A stretch of 34,863 nt of DNA, taken from NCBI GenBank assembly GCA_903894755.1, contig CAITRH010000303.1:1-34863 (forward strand), read 5' to 3'. Shown here piece by piece: positions 14,891 through 24,707 of this stretch (position 1 is its first letter; every line of letters begins with the position of its first letter). The DNA is from an uncultured delta proteobacterium (GTDB lineage Bacteria > Myxococcota_A > Polyangia > Polyangiales > Polyangiaceae). The translations under genes and the position numbers were made by a program. The notes under the pieces are model-generated. The model had not been told where the DNA came from and made no database searches. It saw only the letters and a program-made list of their open reading frames with translations.

Positions 14891-17059
14891 ATGGCTGGGG
14901 TCATTCCTGTTCTCATCGTTATCGGCATTGTGGTGCTCGTGATTTTCGGCACCTTGGTTATCGTCGCCCGCTTCTATCGACAGGTCGATCAGGGCGACGC
15001 GCTCATTGTCAACACCATGCGTGCCGAGCCGGTCGTCACGTTTACCGGCGCTGTGGTGTATCCCATCATCAACCGCGCCGAAGTGATGGATATGTCGGTC
15101 AAAATGATCGAGATCGACCGACGCGGCAAAGAAGGGCTCATCTGCAAGGACAACATCCGCGCCGATATCAATGTCAACTTCTTTGTCAGGGTCAATAAGA
15201 CCCAAGAGGACGTGCTCAAAGTAGCCCAGTCCATCGGATGCGTCCGTGCGTCGGACCTCAAAGCACTCCGCGAGCTCTTCACCGCCAAGTTTTCCGAGGC
15301 CCTCAAGACCGTAGGCAAACACTTCAACTTCGAAGACCTCTACAAGATGCGCGAGGAGTTCAAAGACCAAATTATCAAGGTCATTGGACGCGACCTGAAC
15401 GGGTTTATCCTCGACGACGCCGCTATTGACTTCCTCGAGCAGACTCCTCTCGCAGCTCTCGACCGCGACAACATCATGGATGCCGACGGTATCCGCAAGA
15501 TCACCGACCTCACAGTGATCCAAAATGTCCAGACCAACGAGCTCCGCCAGAAGGAGCGCATGGAAGTGGGAAGCCAAAACCTCACGGCCGACGAAGCCGT
15601 GTTCAAGTTCGAGCAGCGCCGCTCCGAAGCGGAGGCCAAGAAGAACCGGGAGGTCGCTGTAGCCCAGTCCCGCGAACAGAACGAGGCCATGCGCATCGGA
15701 AGCGACGAGCACAAGAAGACCCGTATTGTCGAGCAGAAAAACGAAGAAGAGTCGCTGATCGCTGGCGAGGCCAAGGCCCGCGGGGTCGCCGTCGCTCAGA
15801 AAAACCGCGAACGCGAGATCGCCGTCGAAACCGAACGCGTCGAAAAAGCTCGACAGCTCGAAGTGATCCAGCGGGAGCGAGAGGTCGCGCTCGTCTCCAT
15901 TGCCAAGGAAAAGGAAGTCGAGACCCAGAAGAAAGAGATCGCTGACGTCATCCGCGCTCGCATCGTTGTCGAGAAGACCGTTGCAACCGAAGAAGAGCTG
16001 ATCAAGGACGTGCGCGCCCTCGCGCAAGCCAACCGCGAGAAGGAAGTCCTCCGCATTGGCGCCGAAGCTTCGGGACAGGAAGCGCTGGTCAAACAGGTCA
16101 AGGCAGCACAATCGGCCGAAGAGGTCGCCAAGCACAAAGCGCGGGAACGTCTTATCCTCGCCGACGCCGACCTCGAAGCCTCGGACAAACAGGCGCGGGC
16201 CAAGATCCGTCTGTCCGAGGGGCTCCAGGCCGAAGCTGCTGCAGACGGCCTTGCCAAAGCGCGAGTCCGCGAGGCCGATGCAGTGGCCACCGAGAAGCAA
16301 GGGCTTGCGGAAGCACGGGTTACCCTTGAAAAGGGGCAAGCTGCCACCACAGGTGAAGAGAAACAAGGGCTGGCGCGGGTCCGTGTGAAAGAAGCGGATG
16401 CTGCCGCTGTCGAGAAACAGGGGAAAGCCGTTGCCAGTGCACTGCGCGAGAAGATGATCGCCGAAGCTGCCGGCCAAGAGCAGCAAGGGATGGCCGGTGT
16501 GCATGTCAAGGAAGCCGAAGCCTCCGCCATCGAGAAGCGCGGGCTTGCGGAAGCCAATGCCATGCGCGAAAAGCTGCTCGCGGAAGCTACGGGGATTGCC
16601 CAAAAAGCCGAGTCCATGAAAGCGCTCGACGAGGCTTCCCGTGGCCACGAAGAGTTCCGCCTGCGGCTCGACAAAGAAAAGACCGTGGAACTGGAACAGA
16701 TCCGGATTCGACGCGATGTCGCCACCGCCCAAGCCCAGGTGCTTGCCCAAGCTTTCGGCAACGCCAAGATCAACATCGTAGGAGGCGACGGGGCCTTCTT
16801 CGACCGCTTTGTACGCGCCATCAGCCTTGGACAGTCGGTAGAAGGCGTGTTGGGACAGAGCGACACTGTCAAGAGCCTGGTCGAAGGGCTCCTAGCGCCT
16901 GGCCCTACTGGCCCTGCAGGTGAAGGCGCTTCTTCTGTCACGTTGGCGTCGGTTCTCGAGAAGCTGATGTCTGGGGCCGATGACACGTCCCGGACAAAAC
17001 TGCAGGCTCTTGCCAAGCGGTCCAAAGAGCTAGGCCTTGACCAGCTCCTTCCTCGCTAA
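14891..17059 (+). CDS. Flotillin/SPFH (band 7) family membrane protein
   Basis: The 722-residue protein has one N-terminal membrane helix (about 5-27, IPVLIVIGIVVLVIFGTLVI), an SPFH domain (about 30-205, including FYRQVDQGDALIVNT and VGKHFNFEDLYK), and a very long charged coiled coil (about 210-630). Within the coil, from about 455 to 560, runs of EKQGLAEARV and VKEADAAAVEKQG recur as imperfect repeats of 20-25 residues. A short C-terminal domain ends in KELGLDQLLPR. It is longer than E. coli YqiK (about 550 residues), mainly through the coil. Flotillins oligomerise and organise membrane microdomains. The ATG has GGAGG five bases upstream. Its stop is three bases before the AAA gene, so the two are co-translated and probably work as one membrane-anchored complex. 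Confidence 0.9.
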   Translation: MAGVIPVLIVIGIVVLVIFGTLVIVARFYRQVDQGDALIVNTMRAEPVVTFTGAVVYPIINRAEVMDMSVKMIEIDRRGKEGLICKDNIRADINVNFFVRVNKTQEDVLKVAQSIGCVRASDLKALRELFTAKFSEALKTVGKHFNFEDLYKMREEFKDQIIKVIGRDLNGFILDDAAIDFLEQTPLAALDRDNIMDADGIRKITDLTVIQNVQTNELRQKERMEVGSQNLTADEAVFKFEQRRSEAEAKKNREVAVAQSREQNEAMRIGSDEHKKTRIVEQKNEEESLIAGEAKARGVAVAQKNREREIAVETERVEKARQLEVIQREREVALVSIAKEKEVETQKKEIADVIRARIVVEKTVATEEELIKDVRALAQANREKEVLRIGAEASGQEALVKQVKAAQSAEEVAKHKARERLILADADLEASDKQARAKIRLSEGLQAEAAADGLAKARVREADAVATEKQGLAEARVTLEKGQAATTGEEKQGLARVRVKEADAAAVEKQGKAVASALREKMIAEAAGQEQQGMAGVHVKEAEASAIEKRGLAEANAMREKLLAEATGIAQKAESMKALDEASRGHEEFRLRLDKEKTVELEQIRIRRDVATAQAQVLAQAFGNAKINIVGGDGAFFDRFVRAISLGQSVEGVLGQSDTVKSLVEGLLAPGPTGPAGEGASSVTLASVLEKLMSGADDTSRTKLQALAKRSKELGLDQLLPR

Positions 17060-17062
17060 GCC

Positions 17063-20000
17063 ATGAGCACTGCAGAGTCCCCGGAAACGCTCGACGGTGG
17101 GAGCTACGAGGTCATTCGCCGGCGGCTCCTCGAGCAGGCCGCCGAGCTTGCAACCAAGGCCGAGACGCTCAATGCGCGCCGCAAAGAGGTGTTCGGCGGC
17201 ACCGAGCTCGCCCTCCTTGCCAACGAGCGCGTGCGCACGTCCAACAACTGCATTCCTCGCGACGTTGTCAGCGTCGACGGCCACCTGCTCCTGGGTTTCG
17301 AGGTCTTCCTGGGCCTTCGACAAGAAACCGGCGTTGGCGATGTCTTGAGCCTCCACAAGTTCCAGAAGACTGCCGAGGGGTACGACCTCGAGGCGGTTCC
17401 TCTGACTGCAGGAGGAGCAGGGGCATTCCTGGCAGACCCCGCCTTTGTCAAAGATTTCCGCGACGCGTTCCGGTACATGAAGGACGCTCGCCTCGCGCAG
17501 CTTCTCAGGACCGACACGCGTCTTCTTGCAGTGGTGCAGGTTGGGGCGTCGGCCCGGGATATCAAGGCCTTTCGTTGGGCGCTCGATGCCAAGGGGCGCC
17601 TTACCTATATGGACCCACGCGGGGACGAAGACTATGTGTTGCCTCGTCAGCACGACTTCGTCTGGACCCAGACCACGCGAGAGAACCAGGTTCCTGGGCT
17701 TTACCCACATGTGAGCATTCTCGACCAGGTGTTTGTCGAGACCATTGGGGGCGACCTCACCATCAAGGTGGAGAACAACACCCGCGAGGGGCGCGGCATT
17801 TACAGCGAGCCTGTGGTCGACCCGAACCAGACGCTCGATGACGCGGACATTGCGTACGCTAAGGTAGGCTCGCTGATTTTGCTGCGCGTTCATCCATTTC
17901 GGGAAGAGAGCAGCCGGTACTTGGTGTTCGACGTGCGCACCAAGCGGGTGCAACGCATCGATGCGATTGGGCAGGCGTGCCTGGAGCTCCCCGAGGATCA
18001 CGGCATTGTCTTCCCAGGTGGGTTTTGCCTGCAGTCGGGCGAGATCAAGCTGTTCGAGGGGGACACGCTGGGCATGCAATTCGAACGCGTGCTGCCGTCC
18101 CCCAATGGCGAAGATGTCCTGTACGTGTTCTACCGAGCTACGGACGGGCAGTACATTCTTTGTCCCTACAATGCAATCCGCAAGGAGATCGCGTCACCGC
18201 TTCGCTGCCATGGCTACAGCCTATTTTCCGATGGCACCATGGCACTTCTGCGGGCCTCGGCAGAACCTACCAGGGTGCATCCCATTCAGATTTGGCGCAC
18301 TCCGTTTGTGAGCGCGGAGCATGCAGCGACGGCTCCTACGGGAGGTTCCTATCTCGCAAAGGTAGGCAATGCAGAACTGGTCCGAGGGATCAGCGAGGCC
18401 CTTGGACTCCGTAGGCTGGCAGTCACCGAGAGTCCGACGCGTGCGACCTATGAAGAGGTCGCCGCGGGTGCAGCTCGGATGGTCGATGCGTTCTATTGGC
18501 TTGGGCATGCGGAGGCCGAGAACCTTGTCAGCACTGTCCAGGCGCTTCGCAAGACCAGCGAGCTCATTCTAGACGAGTTCGACAAGGCGCTGGCTGTACG
18601 GAAACGCGCCGACGAGGCGATTGCAGCAGCAGGCAAGGCGCAAAAGGACCTTCTTGCAAGCACCCAGCCAGACAGCCTTACCAATATCGAGGCGTTTCTT
18701 GCGGCGCTCACGTCCCTTCGCAAGCAGCGGGGACAGCTGATCGCGCTAAAGGAGCTTCCTGGTGTCGACCTGTTGCGCATCGAAGCGTTCGAGCGCGAGG
18801 TCACCGAGGCCCAGGATGCTGTGGGACGGGCATGTGTGACGTTCCTGCTGCGTCAGGAGGCGTTTCAGTCGCTCGGGACCCGTCTCACCGAGCTGGCGGC
18901 CCAATGCGAAGGGGCCACGAAGGCGACGGAGCTCCAACCGTTTGGCAAGACCCTCGAAGAGCTCGAAGCTGGCCTCTCGCTGCTCACGGAGATCGTTGGC
19001 AACCTGGCGATCGACGACACGACAGTCCGCACGCAGGTGCTCGAGGGGGTGAGCGCCACCTATGCCCAGCTCAATGCTGCGAGGGCAACGTACCAAGCAA
19101 AGAAGCGGGATCTAGGAGCGCGCGAGGGACGTACCGAGTTTGCTGTGCAGTTCAAGCTCCTTGGACAAAGTGTAACAGCACAACTGGCGTCGTGCGACAC
19201 TCCGGAGCGCTGCGACGAGGCGCTGACCAAGCTTCTTTTGCAGCTTGAGGAGCTCGAGGGACGGTTTGGGGAGTTCGACACGTTTGTAAGCGACCTGCTT
19301 ACCAAGCGTCAGGAGGTCAGCGACGCCATTGGAGCTCGGCGCCAGCAGCTTGTAGACGAGCGTCAGCGAAGGGCACAGAGTCTTGCAACGGCTGCAGACC
19401 GGATCCTGCAGTCCATCACCCGCAAGGCGCGGACACTGGCCACCAGTGAGGAGCTTCACGCCTACTTTGCTGCCGACGCGATGGTGCACAAGCTGGGAGA
19501 GCTGGAACGCTCCCTGACCGAGCTGGGCGACTCGGTACGTGCTGAAGAAGTGGCTTCGAGGCTCAAGGCGACCCGGCAGAACGCGCTTCGAGCGCTTCGC
19601 GATCGCACCGAGCTGTTTGAAGGCGACGAAGGGATCCTGAAACTAGGTTCCCATCGTTTTCGGGTGCAGACGCAGCCACTCGAGTTGGTGCTTCTGGCTC
19701 GCGACGGGGCTCTTGCAGTGCATCTGACGGGGACCGACTTTTACGAGCGTCTTGGCGACGCCGAGCTCGATGCGGTGCGAGAGCTCTGGGAGCAAAGCCT
19801 TGTTTCCGAGAGTCCCGAGGTCTACCGAGGCGAGTTCTTGGCAGCGTCGATGTTTTTCGATGCAGAGACCGCGCGCGCAGGACTCGACTTTCCCACCTTG
19901 GAGACAGCGGTTCGTGACGGCAACCTGACAGCACGGGTGCGAGCGTATGCCGAGGAGCGGCTGGACGAAGGCTACGAGCGTGGCGTGCACGACGTAGATG

Positions 20001-22561
20001 CAGCAGCGATCCTAGGGCATCTGTTGGCTCTGCGTTCTGGGGCAGGGCTCCTGCGGTTTGCATCGGCGACGCGGGCGCTAGGGGTGCTTTATTGGAGCGA
20101 GCGTCCCAGCGAAGAGCGCGAGCTGGTACACCGTCGGGCCCGCAGTGTGGGAAGGGTGCGGACCGACCTTGGGGATTCGGGTCCGCAGCGCGCATTGGCC
20201 CAGGAGCTCGAAGCAGGCCTGCGGGCTTTTGCGTTGGAGAAGCAGCTAGAGGCGCTGGGTGCGAAGGAGGCCAGTGCGTACCTGGTCGAGGAGCTTGCAG
20301 CGGAGCGTCCACGGTTTACCACGAGTGTGGACGCAGTAGCATTGAAAGATGCGCTTCTGACGGAGCTTGACGGTCGGGGATTACGTCGGAGCCTCGAGGA
20401 AGACTTGCGGAGTCTCGAGGATCACCGGACCGAGCGGCTAGGTCTTGCAAGGGCGTACACGGAAGCCTTTGGGCGCAGTCGGGCACCACGGTTTGCTCTG
20501 GAGGCTGCGAGCTTGCTTGTGACCCGTCTCGATCGGGACTCGAGTGCAGCAGCCACGGAGGTTACAGCAACGGGGCTACTGGGGGCCCATGGACGGATCG
20601 AGGGGCGGAGTCTGCGCATCGTGCTCGACGAGTTTCTGTCGCGGCTCGATCGCTTCGTCACCGAGCGGGCGCCGCGCTTCAGGGCCTATCAGAAACTGCG
20701 GGCGTCAGTACTGGCTCGTGAAAAGGAGCGGCTTCGATTGCAGGAGTTTGCCCCTCGGGTGCTCACGTCGTTTGTGCGAAACCGTGTGATCCAAGAGGTC
20801 TACCTTCCCCTCATTGGTGCGAACCTGGCCAAACAGCTCGGCGCAGTTGGGGAGAAGAAGCGCACGGACCTCATGGGACTGCTCCTTCTCGTGTCTCCTC
20901 CTGGCTACGGCAAGACCACGCTGATGGAGTACGTGGCAAGTCAACTTGGGTTGGTGTTCGTGAAGGTGAACGGGCCTGCTCTAGGACGCGACGTGACCAC
21001 GCTGGATCCCGCCGAGGCCAAGAGCCTGACTGCGCGTCAAGAGGTCGACAAGATCAACCTTGCTCTCGAGATGGGCAACAATGTGATGCTGTACCTCGAT
21101 GATGTCCAGCACACGTCGAGTGAGTTCCTGCAAAAGTTCATCTCGCTGTCGGACGCGCAACGGCGCATCGAAGGGGTGTGGCGGGGGCGTTCCAGGACCT
21201 ACGACTTGCGAGGAAAGCGCTTCTGCGTGGCTATGGCTGCCAATCCCTACACGGAGTCTGGGTCAAGGTTTCAGATCCCGGACATGTTGGCTAACCGTGC
21301 CGATACGTACAACCTGGGGGAGGTCCTCGACGGCAAAGACGAGCTCTTTGCTCTGAGTTACCTGGAAAACGCCCTGACCTCGAACAGCGCCCTTGCCCCG
21401 TTGGCAGGACGAGATCCAGCGGATATTACTAAGTTACTTCAACGCGCCCGTGGTGAGGAAGTTCCGGTATCTGACCTCTCCTATGGCTACTCGGGCGCCG
21501 AGGTTGACGAGATCTCCACGGTATTCCGGCATCTTCTGAAACTGCAGCAGACTGTGCTCAAGGCCAACAGGCAGTATATCCTTTCGGCTTCCATGACGTA
21601 CCGGGACGAGCCTCCGTTTGTGCTGCAGGGAAGCTATCGGAACATGAACAAGCTGGCCGAGAAGGTTGTCGCTGCGATGAACGACGACGAGCTAGAGCGT
21701 CTACTGGACGACCACTACACGTCGGAGGCGCAGACGTTGGCAACGGGGGCAGAGCACAACTTGCTCAAACTGGCGGAGCTGCGGGGGCGTATGACTGCAG
21801 TGCAAGAGGAGCGCTGGAAGACTGTCAAGGAGAGCTACAAGCGTGTCTCTCGTATGGGAGGAGAAGGGGATGACCCGGTGACGCGGCTTACGGGGACCCT
21901 CAGTGGGCTGGATGTGCAGCTTGGAGGGATTCGCGAGGTGCTCGATCGTGGGTCTCAGGGAGCGGCGCTGGGGGAGAAGCTTGATAGCCTAGGAAAGGCG
22001 TTGTTGAGACTGGCGCGTCCACAGCTCGATGTGCGGGTGGAGGCTCCGAGCAGGCAGGAGGCCTTTGACGTATTGGCCAAGCAGATGGAGCTGCTTGAGA
22101 GGTCGTTGGTGCCGGTGGTGGAAGCAGCCACGAAGGCGCTTGCAGGGACTGCGGAGGGGGGACAGATGCGCGAGCAGCTTGCGGAGCTGCAGGGGACCTT
22201 TGACCGTCTCGAGACTCGGCTTCGTCGGCCCAGCATGGTTCCGCAGCAGATGCACGTCACGTTGGACATGGACAGCGCAAGCCACTTCTATCGTGGTCTT
22301 GGGGAGGGCGATGTGCTGTCTGACGGGGGGCTCTTTGTGTCGACCTATGGGAAGGTCCCGGGGGAGGGGAGTGTGGTGACGCTTCGGGTAGGGTTTCCGG
22401 GTGGACGTGGCTGCGAGGTGGTGGGCCAGGTGATGTTTGTACAGGAGGCGGGCGAAGACGTGGCGCCAGGGGTAGGGGTGCGGATCACGGAGATTACGGA
22501 CGAGGGCAAGGCGCTGGTAGCGCGCTATGTGGCGCATCGGGCGCCGATGCTGCGAGCCTGA
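17063..22561 (+). CDS. Giant DUF3686-AAA ATPase with C-terminal PilZ-like domain ('DNA repair ATPase' family)
   Basis: The 1832-residue protein has an N-terminal region of the DUF3686 type (about 90-560), found with AAA domains in proteins annotated as DNA repair ATPases. A long helical, coiled-coil stretch follows (about 480-1200), then an AAA+ core: Walker A in SPPGYGKTTL (about 1278), Walker B in VMLYLDDVQ (about 1341), sensor 1 in VAMAANPYTE and an arginine-finger region MLANRADTY. After the AAA lid comes more coiled coil. A PilZ-like domain lies at about 1730-1832, with SHFYRGLGEGD, LSDGGLFVST and PGVGVRI. The repair role is a family label and not shown here. Tight coupling to the flotillin gene suggests it is recruited to membrane domains. 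The PilZ-like part lacks a clear N-terminal RxxxR, so c-di-GMP binding is doubtful. Confidence 0.87.
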   Translation: MSTAESPETLDGGSYEVIRRRLLEQAAELATKAETLNARRKEVFGGTELALLANERVRTSNNCIPRDVVSVDGHLLLGFEVFLGLRQETGVGDVLSLHKFQKTAEGYDLEAVPLTAGGAGAFLADPAFVKDFRDAFRYMKDARLAQLLRTDTRLLAVVQVGASARDIKAFRWALDAKGRLTYMDPRGDEDYVLPRQHDFVWTQTTRENQVPGLYPHVSILDQVFVETIGGDLTIKVENNTREGRGIYSEPVVDPNQTLDDADIAYAKVGSLILLRVHPFREESSRYLVFDVRTKRVQRIDAIGQACLELPEDHGIVFPGGFCLQSGEIKLFEGDTLGMQFERVLPSPNGEDVLYVFYRATDGQYILCPYNAIRKEIASPLRCHGYSLFSDGTMALLRASAEPTRVHPIQIWRTPFVSAEHAATAPTGGSYLAKVGNAELVRGISEALGLRRLAVTESPTRATYEEVAAGAARMVDAFYWLGHAEAENLVSTVQALRKTSELILDEFDKALAVRKRADEAIAAAGKAQKDLLASTQPDSLTNIEAFLAALTSLRKQRGQLIALKELPGVDLLRIEAFEREVTEAQDAVGRACVTFLLRQEAFQSLGTRLTELAAQCEGATKATELQPFGKTLEELEAGLSLLTEIVGNLAIDDTTVRTQVLEGVSATYAQLNAARATYQAKKRDLGAREGRTEFAVQFKLLGQSVTAQLASCDTPERCDEALTKLLLQLEELEGRFGEFDTFVSDLLTKRQEVSDAIGARRQQLVDERQRRAQSLATAADRILQSITRKARTLATSEELHAYFAADAMVHKLGELERSLTELGDSVRAEEVASRLKATRQNALRALRDRTELFEGDEGILKLGSHRFRVQTQPLELVLLARDGALAVHLTGTDFYERLGDAELDAVRELWEQSLVSESPEVYRGEFLAASMFFDAETARAGLDFPTLETAVRDGNLTARVRAYAEERLDEGYERGVHDVDAAAILGHLLALRSGAGLLRFASATRALGVLYWSERPSEERELVHRRARSVGRVRTDLGDSGPQRALAQELEAGLRAFALEKQLEALGAKEASAYLVEELAAERPRFTTSVDAVALKDALLTELDGRGLRRSLEEDLRSLEDHRTERLGLARAYTEAFGRSRAPRFALEAASLLVTRLDRDSSAAATEVTATGLLGAHGRIEGRSLRIVLDEFLSRLDRFVTERAPRFRAYQKLRASVLAREKERLRLQEFAPRVLTSFVRNRVIQEVYLPLIGANLAKQLGAVGEKKRTDLMGLLLLVSPPGYGKTTLMEYVASQLGLVFVKVNGPALGRDVTTLDPAEAKSLTARQEVDKINLALEMGNNVMLYLDDVQHTSSEFLQKFISLSDAQRRIEGVWRGRSRTYDLRGKRFCVAMAANPYTESGSRFQIPDMLANRADTYNLGEVLDGKDELFALSYLENALTSNSALAPLAGRDPADITKLLQRARGEEVPVSDLSYGYSGAEVDEISTVFRHLLKLQQTVLKANRQYILSASMTYRDEPPFVLQGSYRNMNKLAEKVVAAMNDDELERLLDDHYTSEAQTLATGAEHNLLKLAELRGRMTAVQEERWKTVKESYKRVSRMGGEGDDPVTRLTGTLSGLDVQLGGIREVLDRGSQGAALGEKLDSLGKALLRLARPQLDVRVEAPSRQEAFDVLAKQMELLERSLVPVVEAATKALAGTAEGGQMREQLAELQGTFDRLETRLRRPSMVPQQMHVTLDMDSASHFYRGLGEGDVLSDGGLFVSTYGKVPGEGSVVTLRVGFPGGRGCEVVGQVMFVQEAGEDVAPGVGVRITEITDEGKALVARYVAHRAPMLRA

Positions 22562-22565
22562 CCGG

Positions 22566-22591
22566 AGGTCTCAACTTCAATCATGAGACCT
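22566..22591 (+). terminator. Short hairpin after the flotillin-AAA operon
   Basis: The 8-bp arms AGGTCTCA (22566-22573) and TGAGACCT (22584-22591) enclose a 10-base loop just past the ATPase stop codon. There is no T-run after it, so a factor-independent terminator is uncertain; it may only protect the transcript end. Confidence 0.4.
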
Positions 22592-23286
22592 GGGCAGTCT
22601 CAGATGCTGGGGTAACCCTGGGTCGCGGGTGGCGCGGTTCGGACAAGGTCACCTCGCGGGAACGCCGATCGCGCCTCCGTCCGGTAGAACCCCACTCGCA
22701 AAACGTTGCGGGGGGTCCTCTCGCCGGCCGGAGCGTCACCGGTAAGGTTGCAGGGGGGTCTCTGGACACCCGAACACCTCCCAGCAAAATCGACGGAGCC
22801 TTCTAGACGCCAAAGCACCCCGCGGCAACACTTTGTCTGGACAGTTGCCGGGGCTGAAGCCCGTCGAGCAGCGTTCCTTTCCGGGACCCTTTCCGGGGGC
22901 GTAACGACCCCCGACAAAATGGACTCAGGTCCTCCAGCCGTCCGAAGAGCCCCCGGAAACTTCTCAGGATCCTCTAGCCGCGCGCAGCTCGCCTGACGCA
23001 ATTCTGCTCCCCAGGCCTTCGGAGCTTCGAAAGGCTCGTTGAACAGTTTTCCACCCGGCCTCTCTCCATCGGAATGGTCGTCTGCAAGTTTTGTCAGGAG
23101 CTGTCTGGCCTCCGCGCGCATCGACGGCCAAATTTGCGATGGGGAGGTCCATTTCCACTTCGGCTTGTCGGAAACTTTGGACTGGGCCTTCTGGAGATCG
23201 TCCATCGGCTTGGAGAAAATTGGCCCCCTGCTCTTCATGCGCCGTCTCGTGGTCGGCAACACTCTCCAACCTGAAACTCCCCGTTG
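22592..23286. other. Spacer without recognised gene; minus frame 22600-23262 is doubtful
   Basis: The minus strand is open for 220 codons, with parts that could be coding (KWKWTSPSQIWPSMRAEARQ, LLTKLADDHSDG). Its last third is Arg/Pro-rich and runs through the dispersed repeat at 22611-22644, so the C-terminus at least is not conserved sequence. I recognise no family. It may be the remnant of a gene interrupted by the repeat, or noncoding. Confidence 0.35.
22611..22644. repeat. Copy of dispersed repeat family 2 (half palindrome)
   Basis: The 34 bases match 12381-12414 with one difference (GGTAACCCTGG ... GGCGCGGTTCGGAC). Only the right-arm half is present here, about 10 kb from the full palindrome. 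Confidence 0.9.
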
Positions 23287-23814
23287 TCAGCCACCACCCG
23301 CGGCGTCGTGAACAGGCTTTTCCTCCACCGGCCATGGAAGCGGCCAGCGGCGGTCCGTAGCGCGATCCAGGAGCTCCAATCGAATGCCGCGCGCAGTCGC
23401 CGGAAACACCACCCCGATGCGTGTCGAAAGCCCACGCTCTAACCCACTGTCGGACACCCCCGCACCTAACAACGGAAAGTCGAAACGAACCCGCTCTACC
23501 AACGCGGGCCCCTCGAAGAGCTCCAACGCAAACCGCCCCATCATCCTCGGCGTCGCCACCGCTACCCCTCGGTCAAAACGGCGAATCCCGAGCAACGACA
23601 GCTCGCCCCTCACGTACCGAAGCTCGAACACCCACTGCTGCCGCTCCACCAACGCAGGCGGATCGGGCGCAATGCGAGATACCCCCCCCGAGTCCTCACC
23701 ATGGCGCAGCGGCCTCGTGTTGACCCGCACTAATGGTCGTTCGGCGGAGGCCATCCATGGAAGCCCCGCCACCACCAACACCACAAGCGACGTTACAACC
23801 GGTCGAGAGAACAC
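23287..23814 (-). CDS. Secreted hypothetical protein
   Basis: The 175-residue protein has a typical Sec signal peptide (FSRPVVTSLVVLVVAGLPWMASA, quoted in part: VVTSLVVLVVAGLPWMASA, cut before ERPL). The mature part is beta-rich (WVFELRYVRGELSLLGIRRF, FALELFEGPALVERVRFDFP) with no Cys and no family that I recognise. It starts at GTG and overlaps the end of the pseudouridine synthase gene by 22 bases, so it belongs to that transcript. It is expected to be periplasmic or extracellular. Confidence 0.65.
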   Translation of the reverse strand: MFSRPVVTSLVVLVVAGLPWMASAERPLVRVNTRPLRHGEDSGGVSRIAPDPPALVERQQWVFELRYVRGELSLLGIRRFDRGVAVATPRMMGRFALELFEGPALVERVRFDFPLLGAGVSDSGLERGLSTRIGVVFPATARGIRLELLDRATDRRWPLPWPVEEKPVHDAAGGG

Positions 23815-24707
23815 TGAAGCGCCCTATCCCACGCCGAAGGCTCCCCGCCAAGAGCCATCCAGAGCGACGTCAACACCTCGGGAATCGGTGCCTTGACCTC
23901 GAGTCGGCTCCCATCGGCCAGAGGGACCCCCACGCAGGCACAATGAAGCGCCACGCGGTCCGGAGCGAGCACCCGTCCCGACGGCAACACCACACGCGTC
24001 CTTGCCCCGTAATCGCGGTCGCCCACCATGGGACAGCCCGCATGGGCCGCATGCACCCGAAGCTGGTGGGTCCGTCCCGTCACCGGCTCGAGCGCCAACA
24101 GCGCAAAGGACAACGCCGAATCCACCACGCGAAAATGCGTCGTCGCCGTCGTCGCCTGTTCGCCGTTGGGGGCGCGAAGCTTCGGGTCCCGGGCGCGTCC
24201 AATAGGGACATTCCAGGTGCCAAACGACGACGCCGGGGGACGCTCGACAAGGGCCACGTAGCGTCTCACGTACGTGCCTTGGGTGCGAGCAAGGGCGAGA
24301 CGATCGCGGGCGTCTTTGGTCAAGGCAAACGTCACCGCGCCGCTCACATCGCGGTCCAGACGCGACGTTGCATGAAGACGCGCCTCGTCGAGCCCCAGAA
24401 GACGCGCCGTCAGCGCCTGCGCCGCGTGGTGACGTCCCTGGTGATCGGCAATGGTGGCGATTCCAGCGGGCTTGTTGATCACGACGAGGTCGGACGCACG
24501 CGCCAACAGAGTGACTGGCGGCGACTCCACATGGCTCGCAACCCGCAGCGTCTCGCCCGCATGAATAGCGTCAGCCTCGCTGCGAGCGCGTTTGCGTCCT
24601 ACGAAAACCCGTCCTTCGTGCACCGCAGCGAGGTCGACTCCGGCACGTTGCAGAAGCGCTCCGACCGTGGCGCCGTCGTCAGGACCGGCGATCCACACGA
24701 GCGACAT
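23793..24707 (-). CDS. RluA-family pseudouridine synthase
   Basis: The 304-residue enzyme converts uridine to pseudouridine in rRNA or tRNA. The family motif reads SRLDRDVSG, with Asp118 as the catalytic nucleophile. The hallmark HRLD is altered to SRLD. Other family blocks are LVVINKPAGIAT, YVALVERPP, LLALEPVTGRTHQLRVHAAH and CPMVGDRDYG. The N-terminal 60 residues resemble an S4-like RNA-binding domain (LLQRAGVDLAAVHEGRVFVG). The ATG at 24707 overlaps the stop of the upstream regulator gene (ATGA), which indicates translational coupling. The target site cannot be told from sequence. The hydrophobic C-terminal extension (LTSLWMALGGEPSAWDRALQ) overlaps the next gene. Confidence 0.88.
   Translation of the reverse strand: MSLVWIAGPDDGATVGALLQRAGVDLAAVHEGRVFVGRKRARSEADAIHAGETLRVASHVESPPVTLLARASDLVVINKPAGIATIADHQGRHHAAQALTARLLGLDEARLHATSRLDRDVSGAVTFALTKDARDRLALARTQGTYVRRYVALVERPPASSFGTWNVPIGRARDPKLRAPNGEQATTATTHFRVVDSALSFALLALEPVTGRTHQLRVHAAHAGCPMVGDRDYGARTRVVLPSGRVLAPDRVALHCACVGVPLADGSRLEVKAPIPEVLTSLWMALGGEPSAWDRALQCSLDRL

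Noticed and set aside
14756-16750. 664-codon minus frame opposite the flotillin gene
   Set aside because: It is the complement of the biased coiled-coil codons (Lys/Glu/Ala-rich); no signal or domain is seen, and the plus frame has clear SPFH features.
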